Shown one piece after another: positions 18,270 through 26,696 of a stretch of 48,994 bases of DNA. This stretch comes from Phormidium tenue FACHB-886 (GTDB lineage Bacteria > Cyanobacteriota > Cyanobacteriia > Elainellales > Elainellaceae): assembly GCF_014764505.1 (NCBI RefSeq), contig NZ_JACXWX010000034.1, positions 1 to 48,994 of the forward strand. Direction: 5' to 3'. A program made the position numbers and the translations under genes. The notes under the pieces are model-generated. The model did no database searches. It was not told the origin of the DNA and worked only from the letters and a program-made list of their open reading frames with translations. Position 1 is the stretch's first letter; each line of letters begins with the position of its first letter.

Positions 18270-18477
18270 CGCCGCTACAGTCTATCAGCAGTCTATCAGC
18301 CGCTCGTCGCTAACCGTTTAACTTGGGCAACTGTCGCAAGCCAACTAGTCTAGACTATCTCGCAAAGCTGAGATTTACAGCCGAGCATGTACCCGAACTG
18401 GTGCGGATTAAGCCTTTTAATTCGCTTTACCAATCAAACTGACCCCAGTATGGCACTATGTGCCTAAATCAAAATTA

Positions 18478-18520
18478 TTTTTATGTAAAAGCCCCGCTTC
18501 CTGGGGCTTTTACATAAAAA
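18478..18520. terminator. Strong bidirectional terminator, perfect 18-bp stem
   Basis: Positions 18478-18495 pair perfectly with 18503-18520 around a 7-base loop (GCTTCCT). The stem has a GGGGC/GCCCC core, and the A/T outer part gives a T-run on both strands. It closes the TauE-AIM24 unit and shields it from the degenerate region that follows. Confidence 0.85.
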
Positions 18521-18528
18521 CAGTGTCT

Positions 18529-18652
18529 TAACGTAATTGCGTAGCGCTATACCATAAGCGCGGTCGTTGATGCGACTGGCTTTTGCGACTGGCTTTGCGT
18601 CAGCTACTGCCTTGGCATGGATTGAAAAATATAGCGCTACGCACATACGTTA
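18529..18652. repeat. 124-bp element with 22-bp imperfect terminal inverted repeats
   Basis: The outer 22 bases at 18529-18550 and 18631-18652 are inverted copies matching at about 20 positions, with the shared core GCGTAGCGCTAT. The 80-base interior includes a GCGACTGGCTTTGCGT-like duplication. This looks like a MITE; the TA at the ends would fit an IS630/Tc1-type element, and an IS630 remnant lies nearby at 19211. A related 33-base sequence occurs at 21958-21990. Confidence 0.55.
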
Positions 18653-18747
18653 GGATAAATCTTTTTAGCAAGTACCTGCGTAAAAAGTTTGATAGCTGCC
18701 ATTTTGATTCATCCAGCGTGCTGCCTTCTGCACAGCAAGTAAACCAC

Positions 18748-19045
18748 CTCAAACGTTGATATCAGAAACTAGTAGAGAATAGTTATCGATATTATGAAGC
18801 TAAAGCAGTATCACATTTTCTATTCATTAAATAGGGAAAGATAATGAAATTTACTTTGAATGAGATTAGAACTAACATTGAAAATAAAAAAATAACTAAG
18901 CTTTAAACAATTAAATAGTAAGAACTATTAAAAAAGATTGAGTAAATCGAAGAGCAAATTAATCAGCTTCAAGGTTTCAAGCGATATCTTGCTGCTGTTA
19001 AACTCACAAGATTAGCAGAACGGGAAATCCTATATCTTAACCGCT
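18748..19045 (+). pseudogene. Decayed MerR-family regulator fragment
   Basis: Translation in shifting frames recovers LISETSREN, then NSYRYYEAKAVSHFLFIK, a stop, GKIMKFTLNEIRTNIENK, another frame change and KKIE(stop)IEEQINQLQGFKRYL. This matches the middle and C-terminal part of MerR-type regulators (the ENxYRYY, GFTLxEI and dimerisation-helix IEEQIxxLxxFKxYL patterns). The N-terminal DNA-binding helices are missing. At least two frameshifts and two stops show that it is not functional. Confidence 0.5.
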
Positions 19046-19210
19046 GCTGCTGAACCACCACAATGAGCGCAAAGTGCAACCCTGCAGGAGCTGTAACTCA
19101 CCAATCATCTTTATAACTTATCAAAATTTTGATTCAGACTTACTACCCAGAACAACAAATAGTCAACATGTTAAGGTAGCCATTTCAGCAAGATGTCATG
19201 AAGCTGAAAG

Positions 19211-19510
19211 ATGATCGCCACCTCTCTAGATGCCCAAGCGACCCTGCGTTATCGAGTGGTTAATGCGGTCTGCAAATAGCATGAGTAAGTCAGAAGCTGC
19301 CAAGGTTTTCAGCGTATCAAGAACTGCTGTCTATCAGTAGACGAAAGCAGTCAGCGAACAAGGCAATCAAGCTTTGCAGCCGAAAAAACGAGGGTGACGC
19401 TCGTCATCTCGTTTAGCACTTCATGAAGTGACAACAACCGTTCATGCCTTACTCTGCTGATTAGTCAGTTACATCAATAACAATCTTGCTTAATCAGTGT
19501 CACCCTTTTA
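19211..19510 (+). pseudogene. Decayed IS630-family transposase, N-terminal region
   Basis: The reading frame starts MIATSLDAQATLRYRVVNAV, runs into a frameshift and stop, and resumes in another frame as MSKSEAAKVFSVSRTAVYQ, a TAG where Trp is expected, then TKAVSEQGNQALQPKKRG, TGA and a further degenerate stretch. This is the N-terminal helix-turn-helix of IS630-type transposases. The catalytic DDE domain is absent. The upstream and downstream flanks (19046-19210 and 19511-19693) hold nothing else I can recognise. Confidence 0.65.
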
Positions 19511-19693
19511 AGGCTCTACAGGTTTACCCCTGAGATAGAGACGTTACTGAGAAGCAGTAGTTACGCTACCAGATACGATCGTGTCCTACGAAATGTTTGC
19601 CTTTGCTTATCGAGTGAAAGTGGATATTTTGCAACCACGATCGCCTAAATTCACTATTTGTTCTGTTTAAAAAACGTTACACAAGTGGATCAC

Positions 19694-20590
19694 ATGAAAC
19701 CAGTCATCATTGTTCACGGTGGAGCCAAAACCATTTCAGAGGACAAAGCAGAGGCAAATCACACCGGATGCCGAGCAGCCACAGCAGCGGGGTGGCAAGT
19801 GCTTCAGAGCGGTGGTAGTGCTGCTGCTGCTGTCGAGGCAGCCATTCGCGTCCTTGAAGCTGACCAAACATTTAATGCAGGCTTTGGTTCAACCTTAAAC
19901 AGCGAAGGCGAAGTAGAGGTTGATGCAGCAATGATGGAAGGGAAAACGTTAGGTTGGGGTGCTGTCGCAGCCGTTCAAGGAGTCCGCCATCCTATTTCTG
20001 CTGCCCGTAAAATTATGGATGATAAACCTCGGTTGTTGATAGGACGAAGTGGCGAAAACTTTGCTCTAGAACATGGTCTGGAAATGTGCGCCCAAGACGA
20101 GCTGATCAGTGAAGAACAGTACCAGGAGTGGAAAGAGGAAGCTGAAGTTTTAGATCGTCCTAATACTGTTGGCTGTGTAGCACTCGATGTCAATGGTAAT
20201 TTGGTTGCTGGCACTTCCACAGGCGGAACTACTGGACAACCTCAAGGGCGAGTGGGGGATAGCGCCTTAGTTGGCTGTGGTTTATATGCCGATAATCGCT
20301 TGGGAGCTTGCTCAACAACAGGAGATGGGGAGTCCATTATTCCAGTTGTGCTGGCAAAGGCAGCGATCGATGCGTTAGCAGGAGGCAGACATCCCGATGA
20401 GGCAGCACAGCAGGCGATCGACACACTAGTAGATCGGGTAGAGGGAGAAGCAGGCTGCATTCTGCTCGATCGGCAAGGACGCATTGGCTGGGCACACAAT
20501 TCGTCAGATATGGCGGTTGCCTATATGAACGAAGATTTGAAGCAGCCTGCTACTTTTACCCGTAAAGACCAAGATAGAAAGATTGCCTAA
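19694..20590 (+). CDS. iaaA: Isoaspartyl peptidase / plant-type L-asparaginase
   Basis: This 298-residue Ntn-hydrolase cleaves itself before Thr158 (RPNTVGCVAL) to make active alpha and beta subunits. It opens with VIIVHGGA and has NAGFGSTLNSEGEVEVDAAM and GTSTGGTTGQPQGRVGDS, all typical of the family. It removes isoaspartyl residues from dipeptides and has asparaginase activity; in cyanobacteria such enzymes also finish cyanophycin breakdown by splitting beta-Asp-Arg. The start is the ATG at 19694 (MKPVIIVHG); the longer frame from 19658 adds unrelated residues. The ATP-grasp gene begins 10 bases after the stop, so the two are probably one operon. Confidence 0.92.
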   Translation: MKPVIIVHGGAKTISEDKAEANHTGCRAATAAGWQVLQSGGSAAAAVEAAIRVLEADQTFNAGFGSTLNSEGEVEVDAAMMEGKTLGWGAVAAVQGVRHPISAARKIMDDKPRLLIGRSGENFALEHGLEMCAQDELISEEQYQEWKEEAEVLDRPNTVGCVALDVNGNLVAGTSTGGTTGQPQGRVGDSALVGCGLYADNRLGACSTTGDGESIIPVVLAKAAIDALAGGRHPDEAAQQAIDTLVDRVEGEAGCILLDRQGRIGWAHNSSDMAVAYMNEDLKQPATFTRKDQDRKIA

Positions 20591-20600
20591 ACGGATAGTT

Positions 20601-21872
20601 ATGAATTCTCAGCCTAAGTTTGAATTCTTCCAGGGAAATTCGCTTTCTGACCTATTTGCTCAAGATATTGAAGGCACTCGCCATGCGCTGGTCTTGAATT
20701 ATCCTGCTACTGCAAGTTGGGCAGCCTATCCCAACACACAGCGATATTTGCTGCAAGACGGCAGTAGCGAAGCAACCAAAACTTCGTTTGACAAGATTTG
20801 CCAAAAAGAACCCTGGAAAAATTTGGCAGTATTGGGTGATGCACTACCTGGCATTGTCATTCGTTCACCCCAAAAACTGCTAATGCAATATTGGCAGGAG
20901 CATTTTGGCTTTCACTACGCTCATTTAGAATTGATGGATTGTTCAACTTATCTGGATGAGCTGAATGAGAGCGATCGATGCGATCGGGCTATTACGTTAT
21001 TTCCTTTCGATCGATTGCTACCCGAAAAACACGCCGTCAATCCAGAGACGCACTACCGTTTACTGAGTAAGGCAACTCTGTCCCAGCTAGGTGTGCCCTG
21101 TCCAAGCTATCAGACCTATGATTTAGCTCAAGTCAGTCTTGATCAAATTCCACTTCCTGCACAGTTTCCCTACTTGATCAAAACATCGCATGGTCTTTCG
21201 GGTGAGGGAACTTATATCATCCGTAGCCACAGCGATCTCAACTATTGCTTAGAAGAACTGAAGAAATACCTGAGCATTGATTTACTTCAAACGATCATTG
21301 TTTCAGAATTTGTTAAACACGAAGTTAATAACTACTGTGTCCAGTTTTACGTCAATAAGCAAGGAAAGATTTCTTTGATTGGCGTAACTCAGCAGCTAGT
21401 GAATTCTGAAGGCAAGTATTTGGGAGGTTTTATTGATTACACAAATGATTTGAGTCAGTTTTCTCCAATGATTGCAGCAGTGGGACAATACGCTCATCAA
21501 CAGGGATACTTCGGTGTGATTGGCTTTGATGTATTAGAAGATAGAGATGGGCAGTTCTACGCGATCGATGCGAATTTCCGCATTAACGGTTCAACGCCAC
21601 TGTGTCTACAGCGCCATCAACTACTCAGGCTGAACAAAACGGTAGCCAAATATTCTAGCGATTACCGGATGGAAGGAACAATCGATTCGATCTTAACTAA
21701 ATTGAAGCTAGAGCTAGAGCAAAAAGATTTCCTGATCCTCTCGGCATTAGAAAAAGTGAAATACGGCAAGATCTACACTGAAATTTACGGTATTGTGACC
21801 GGCCAAACGCTAGAGAATATGCAGCAAATTGAACAGCAGCTCTATCTCAAAGGATTACAGTTGACAAGCTAA
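20601..21872 (+). CDS. ATP-grasp domain protein, carboxylate-amine ligase-like
   Basis: This 423-residue protein has the ATP-grasp arrangement. A preATP region contains the AVLGDALPGIVIRSPQKLL and FPFDRLLPEKHAVNPETHYRLLSKATLSQLGVP segments. The ATP-binding lid is YLIKTSHGLSGEGTYIIRS, and the late metal-binding segment is GVIGFDVLEDRDGQFYAIDANFRINGST, with Asp/Asn metal ligands. The fold joins a carboxylate to an amine via an acyl phosphate. The substrate is not known; cotranscription with an isoaspartyl peptidase suggests peptide or amino-acid amide metabolism. The ATG at 20601 (MNSQPK) is preferred over a TTG at 20583 that overlaps the peptidase stop. Confidence 0.8.
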   Translation: MNSQPKFEFFQGNSLSDLFAQDIEGTRHALVLNYPATASWAAYPNTQRYLLQDGSSEATKTSFDKICQKEPWKNLAVLGDALPGIVIRSPQKLLMQYWQEHFGFHYAHLELMDCSTYLDELNESDRCDRAITLFPFDRLLPEKHAVNPETHYRLLSKATLSQLGVPCPSYQTYDLAQVSLDQIPLPAQFPYLIKTSHGLSGEGTYIIRSHSDLNYCLEELKKYLSIDLLQTIIVSEFVKHEVNNYCVQFYVNKQGKISLIGVTQQLVNSEGKYLGGFIDYTNDLSQFSPMIAAVGQYAHQQGYFGVIGFDVLEDRDGQFYAIDANFRINGSTPLCLQRHQLLRLNKTVAKYSSDYRMEGTIDSILTKLKLELEQKDFLILSALEKVKYGKIYTEIYGIVTGQTLENMQQIEQQLYLKGLQLTS

Positions 21873-22144
21873 GTCACGAATTCTCAACTGGTCGAACCGC
21901 AAGAAACACACGATCCCTCGCTCAAACGAATCGTAGCAATGACTTTACGGGTATATTGCTACATGCATCTGTTAGGACAAATCTTTTTGCACAAAAGATT
22001 CTCGAGCTAGGTGCATAGTGCTATACGTCTAACCAGAGCGTTAAATATCGAACAGTATCAAGGCGCTGCATAAGCAACATGCTGCTCTTGAAAATATCGT
22101 TTGACGACCTCCGGTTATCGTTGCGTACTGCACAAGTAACTAGT
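21873..22144. repeat. Intergenic region with partial copy of the 18.6-kb repeat
   Basis: Positions 21958-21990 resemble 18636-18670: GCTAC, then a diverged stretch, GTTAGGA(C/T)AAATCTTTTT and CA-rich sequence, matching at roughly four of five positions. GCATAGTGCTATACGTCTAA near 22013-22032 recalls the outer inverted repeat in opposite orientation, so this may be a diverged copy of the same small element. It lies between convergently ending transcription units (ATP-grasp rightward, hybrid kinase leftward). Confidence 0.35.
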
Positions 22145-24550
22145 TCAATTGTGTTTTGCCCTGTCAATTCCGCCATTTCTTTGCACTAGAGCCCAAATCG
22201 TTTGCATGAGTATCTCTGGCTCAATCGGTTTGGTAATATGCTGTTGAAATCCGGCTGCTAATGCTTGCTGCTGATCAATTTCTCCCGCATATGCTGTCAA
22301 GGCGATCGCCAAAATTTTTCCGCCTTGGTCAGACAATTGTCTAATTTGGCGAACCAATGCATAGCCATCCATATCGGGCATGCCAATATCGCTAATTAAC
22401 AAATCGAATTTTGTTTGCCTCAACTGCCCTAGCGCTTTGTCAGCCGATTCTACTTGAGTGACTTTTGCTCCATATTGTTCAAGCAGAAAAGTAACTAGCT
22501 CTCGCGAATCTCGTTCATCGTCAACGAAAAGCACCCGCAATCCATTGAGATCTAAATCTGAGCGAGTGTGAGAAGAATTATCATGATTCAGCTTGGAGAC
22601 AGCCATGATGGGAAGCTTGACAATAAATGTTGCGCCTTGTCCTTCTCCAGGACTGGCTGCCTGAACGGTGCCTCCATGCAGCTCAACCAAATGACGCACG
22701 ATCGCCAGCCCCAACCCTAATCCACCAAATCTTCGGGTTGTTGTGCTGTCAGCTTGGCGGAAGTAGTCAAAGACGTAGGGTAAAAAATCAGGGGGGATGC
22801 CTTTGCCAGTGTCACGGATGGTAATTTGCGCATATGCAATGGGGCAAGGTGGGGAGGAGGTGGAGTTGTAGGAATTGGCTGCAAGCTCGCCCGCTCCCAT
22901 TTCCTCTCCTTCCTCAACTTGCTCTAATTCCACCTGCACGTTGCCGCCTTGGGGAGTAAATTTAACAGCATTGGAGATCAGGTTCCAAACGATCTGTTGC
23001 AGACGGCTGGAATCTCCCAGGACTTGCCCAACATTTGATTCAAACTTTGTCTGAATTTGAATAGATTTTGCTTCCGCCGCGAGCTGCACGGTTTCAAGAG
23101 CGGCTTTAATAGTGAACGGCAGACCTACTAACCCTGTGTTTAAGCTCAGCTTGCCCTGAAGGATGCGAGATACATCAAGCAAGTCTTCGATGAGTTGCGC
23201 TTGTAGTTTGGCGTTCCGTTCGATCGTTTCGAGCGCATACTGAGTCTTCGCTGCATTTTGCTGTCGCGTTTGCAGGATTTTTGCCCAACCCAAGATGGGA
23301 TTCAAAGGCGATCGCAACTCATGCGACAGCACTGCCAGAAACTCATCTTTAATCCGATTTGCTGTCTCAGCCTGTTCACGGGCAGCTTGCTCACGGATAA
23401 GCAATTGTTCGCGTTCAGCGTCCGCTTGTTTTTGCTTTGTGATATCCCGTGAAACGACTAGGAGTTGTGCAACCCGTCCTGATGAATTCTGAACGGGGGT
23501 AACCAGCACGTCCCACCACTTCGGTGTGCCCTTTGCGGTCGGGCAATAGCCTTGAAATTGACCAACATTGCCCGCTTTAGCGGCGGCAAGGGCAGCGATT
23601 GCCTTTTCCTGTTCCTTGCCTGACCAGAAGCCGATCCACTCAGCGTTAAGCCAGGAGGCAGGATCATCAATTTCTAGAAGATGCTGCCCACCTTTATTCA
23701 AGTAGAGTAGCCGCCCATATAACGTTAAAACTTTGATGCAGTCTTTACTGCTGTTTAAAATGCGTTGCTTTAACTCTTCACTTTCTCGCAAAGCCGCTTC
23801 TGCGTGTTTGCGATCGGTAATATCTGCCAGGATCAAAACGGCCCCCGTGAACATTCCAGATTCATCCAACACGGGATCTATCGTTTTGGCAAACCACCGT
23901 TCCTGGCTCTGAAGTTCTAAAACTTGCCGCTGGTGAGTTTGTTTGGCAAGGCGAAAGCAGGTGCCGTCTCCTACACCCAGTTCTGCTTCCATCAACTCAT
24001 AGTGGGCACACCCTATGATGGCTTGGAAGGGCCGGCTAAAAAGCTGCATCATCGCCTGATTACAGCGCAAAATTTTACCTTCTTGGTCGACCAAACCTAC
24101 GCTGTCGTTAATCGAGTCAAACGTGGTTTGCCACTCCCGTGCTGAAGACAAAGCTGATTCCTCTGCCCGTCGAATTCGCAGCAGCGATCGCACCGTCGCC
24201 AACAGTTCAATTGGCTCAACCGGTTGTGCCAGATAACCATCCGCTCCACTGTCTAATCCTTCTGCCTTGTCCTGGCTTTTGACGAAGCTCGCAGAGAGAT
24301 GCAGCACCGGAATAAAGGCAGTTTCAGGGTTTGACTTAATCTGGCGACAGACTTCAAAGCCATTAAGATCAGGCAGTTTCACGTCCAGAATCACCAGCGC
24401 AGGCTGAAATTCGGCGATCGCCGCTAATCCTGCGGTTCCAGTTGCCGCTTCCACGACGGTAAACCCTGCATTTTGCAAAATCCGCGCCACAATATAACGA
24501 TTGGCTTCGTTGTCATCAACATGCAGGATTGTTCCGCGTGGCTCAAACAT
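22145..24550 (-). CDS. Hybrid histidine kinase (REC-PAS-PAS-HisKA-HATPase-REC)
   Basis: The order of domains in this 801-residue cytosolic kinase is: receiver (about residues 8-125, acceptor Asp in VILDVKLPD), two PAS domains (about 145-385), HisKA with SHELRSPLNPILGW (His about 409), HATPase with NLISNAVKF and GLGLGLAIV, and a C-terminal receiver (about 670-790, Asp in SDIGMPDMDG). No transmembrane segment is seen. I choose the ATG at 24550 (MFEPRGT) because GAGGGG lies six bases before it; an ATG at 24568 overlaps the stop of the upstream gene. It is the last gene of the stressosome operon and probably receives or integrates its output. Confidence 0.87.
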   Translation of the reverse strand: MFEPRGTILHVDDNEANRYIVARILQNAGFTVVEAATGTAGLAAIAEFQPALVILDVKLPDLNGFEVCRQIKSNPETAFIPVLHLSASFVKSQDKAEGLDSGADGYLAQPVEPIELLATVRSLLRIRRAEESALSSAREWQTTFDSINDSVGLVDQEGKILRCNQAMMQLFSRPFQAIIGCAHYELMEAELGVGDGTCFRLAKQTHQRQVLELQSQERWFAKTIDPVLDESGMFTGAVLILADITDRKHAEAALRESEELKQRILNSSKDCIKVLTLYGRLLYLNKGGQHLLEIDDPASWLNAEWIGFWSGKEQEKAIAALAAAKAGNVGQFQGYCPTAKGTPKWWDVLVTPVQNSSGRVAQLLVVSRDITKQKQADAEREQLLIREQAAREQAETANRIKDEFLAVLSHELRSPLNPILGWAKILQTRQQNAAKTQYALETIERNAKLQAQLIEDLLDVSRILQGKLSLNTGLVGLPFTIKAALETVQLAAEAKSIQIQTKFESNVGQVLGDSSRLQQIVWNLISNAVKFTPQGGNVQVELEQVEEGEEMGAGELAANSYNSTSSPPCPIAYAQITIRDTGKGIPPDFLPYVFDYFRQADSTTTRRFGGLGLGLAIVRHLVELHGGTVQAASPGEGQGATFIVKLPIMAVSKLNHDNSSHTRSDLDLNGLRVLFVDDERDSRELVTFLLEQYGAKVTQVESADKALGQLRQTKFDLLISDIGMPDMDGYALVRQIRQLSDQGGKILAIALTAYAGEIDQQQALAAGFQQHITKPIEPEILMQTIWALVQRNGGIDRAKHN

Positions 24551-24560
24551 GACATTCCCC

Positions 24561-26696
24561 TCAAGCATCTAAAACGAGTCCGGCTTTAACAAGCGCCTCT
24601 TGCAGGTGGGAGGCTGCCGCCGCTTGAGATGTTTTTTCTTTGGAAAGAATAGCGACAACTTGCTGAGCTAAACGGCTCTGGGTTTCTACATCCAACTGAG
24701 TAGATGAGTGGATGATAACAGGAATAGATTGAGTCGCGGGATTATCCCGAAGCTGATCCAGGGCATCCAACCCGCTCATCTCAGGCATCTCCAAGTCAAG
24801 CAAGATTGCAGTGGGCTGTTCCTGCTCTGCCACGGCTAATCCTTCTTGTCCGCTTGCGGCTTCTAAAATTTGTAATGGAGTACTCATTAACAATTGCCTT
24901 ATCACATATCGGTAGGCTGGATCATCGTCAATGAGTAATAGTTTCTGAGTTTTGCCTTGACCAATCAGAGCATTGAGTTTGTTTAGCAAGGGCAATCTGT
25001 CTATAGGCTTCATTAAAAAGCCAGCGGCTCCTAAGGCAAGTGCCTGTTTCTCATTGTCAACGACGGTAATGACCAGGATGGGAATGGCATGGGTTGCCTC
25101 ATCGCCCTTAAGTTCTCGTAGGAACGTCCAGCCGTTTTGCCCTTCCAACAAGATATCTAGAACGATCGCCGCTGGCCGAAATTGCTGTAAAGCCTGTCTT
25201 GCTTGAGCTAGCGTGCGGGCCGCGATTAGCTGATATCTTGACTCCTGCAGGTGTTTTTCATAGATAAACAGCGTTTCAGTATGGTCTTCGATCGCCAGAA
25301 TCGGCAGATGGGCTGCTTTAAGGGGGGCAATGGGCTGTAGCAAGGTTGGCAGCTCGGTTGCCTTGGGATAGACGATCGGAATGGCTGCCGAAAACGTAGA
25401 GCCTTGACCCGGCTGGCTTTTAACCGAAACACTGCCGCCGAGTAGCTCTGCTAGCTTGCCGGATAACGGCAAGCCTAACCCAGTTCCTTTCACCTGCTTT
25501 TGCAGGTGGGACTCAATTTGCACAAAATCCTCAAAGATGCGCTCTTGATCTTTGGGCGCAATGCCGATGCCGGTATCAGACACGGAGAAATGAATTGTAT
25601 GACCGACTTGCACAGCCGTTACTTGCACCTCTCCCTGCTCCGTAAATTTGAGCGCATTTGAGATAAAGTTCCTGAGAATTTGAGCAATTTTGCCCTCATC
25701 GCTGTAAAGCGGAGGCAGCTTATCTGGTTCTGTAAAAATTAGGGCTACGGAGGAATCTTGAACCAGTAATGGGCGCAGCATTCCCCGCAATGTTGCAAAC
25801 AAATCGCTGACTTCAAAAGAACTGGGACGCACCTCAATTTTTCCAGCTTCCACCTTTGCCAAATCCAGCAGATCGTTCACCAGTTCTGATAATCCGTCTG
25901 CTGCTTTCTGGATGAAGGTCACCTGCTTTTCTTGCTCTGAAGACAAATCACCATCCATGTGGGCTAGCAGCATCCGGGATAGCGACAGAATAGAGTTGAG
26001 CGGTGTGCGAAACTCGTGGCTCATGTTCGAGAGAAAGCGGGTCTTTAGCTCGTTTGCCTGTTGCAGAGAGTTAGCCTTCTCATCCAGTTCTGCATAAAGG
26101 GCAACCACGCCCCGATTAGTATCTTCCAACTCTCGGTTGAGTTGAGTCAGTTCTTCCTCACGCTTCCGAAGCTCTGCCATGGCCCGCAGTAGCTCCTGGT
26201 TTTGGCGCTGGATTTCTTCATAGGGATTTTGGGGCGATCGCCCCATCACCGTTTCCCGAATCTGCTGCAGCTGGAAGTCGGTGAGGTTCAGTGCTCGCTT
26301 CGGCAGCGTTTTGCCCATCACTACTACGGTTCCCTGGTTGGGCAGCGACTCTACCTCAAAAGAATCCATGAGCCTGCGAGTGCCAATAATTCCCAGCCCC
26401 ATGCCCGTGGATGAATGATAGCGCCCTTCTAGAACATCAGCCAGATGCGGGATGCCCTCACCTTGATCTTGAACCCGAATCAGAAATGTCTGCCGAGAAC
26501 CGCCTTCCACATAAAAATTAACCGTTCCGCCTTTGGCATACTGAAACGCATTACGGGCAATTTCTGAGACGGCGGTTGCCAATCGCGCCTGATCTTGAAC
26601 ATCAAACCCTAGTTGTTCAGCAAGCTCACGGGTTCGCTGCCGAGCCTGCACCACATCTTGCTCATAGTGAATCTCAAGGGTGAAGAGGGGCGTCAT
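24561..26696 (-). CDS. RsbT/W-type ATPase fused to histidine kinase with two receivers
   Basis: This 711-residue protein begins with an anti-sigma/RsbT-type GHKL ATPase (residues about 1-130; SEIARNAFQYA, DQGEGIPH, GMGLGIIGTRRL) and continues with a coiled coil (about 160-215). A complete HisKA-HATPase kinase follows (SHEFRTPLNSILSL, His about 226; NFISNALKF; GTGLGLPLS), then two receivers (Asp about 512 in VLDILLEGQNG and about 633 in LLDLEMPEMSG). It therefore contains two different GHKL ATPase domains in one chain. It overlaps the preceding phosphatase gene by four bases. It is the apparent link by which stressosome-type signals reach a phosphorelay. Confidence 0.85.
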   Translation of the reverse strand: MTPLFTLEIHYEQDVVQARQRTRELAEQLGFDVQDQARLATAVSEIARNAFQYAKGGTVNFYVEGGSRQTFLIRVQDQGEGIPHLADVLEGRYHSSTGMGLGIIGTRRLMDSFEVESLPNQGTVVVMGKTLPKRALNLTDFQLQQIRETVMGRSPQNPYEEIQRQNQELLRAMAELRKREEELTQLNRELEDTNRGVVALYAELDEKANSLQQANELKTRFLSNMSHEFRTPLNSILSLSRMLLAHMDGDLSSEQEKQVTFIQKAADGLSELVNDLLDLAKVEAGKIEVRPSSFEVSDLFATLRGMLRPLLVQDSSVALIFTEPDKLPPLYSDEGKIAQILRNFISNALKFTEQGEVQVTAVQVGHTIHFSVSDTGIGIAPKDQERIFEDFVQIESHLQKQVKGTGLGLPLSGKLAELLGGSVSVKSQPGQGSTFSAAIPIVYPKATELPTLLQPIAPLKAAHLPILAIEDHTETLFIYEKHLQESRYQLIAARTLAQARQALQQFRPAAIVLDILLEGQNGWTFLRELKGDEATHAIPILVITVVDNEKQALALGAAGFLMKPIDRLPLLNKLNALIGQGKTQKLLLIDDDPAYRYVIRQLLMSTPLQILEAASGQEGLAVAEQEQPTAILLDLEMPEMSGLDALDQLRDNPATQSIPVIIHSSTQLDVETQSRLAQQVVAILSKEKTSQAAAASHLQEALVKAGLVLDA

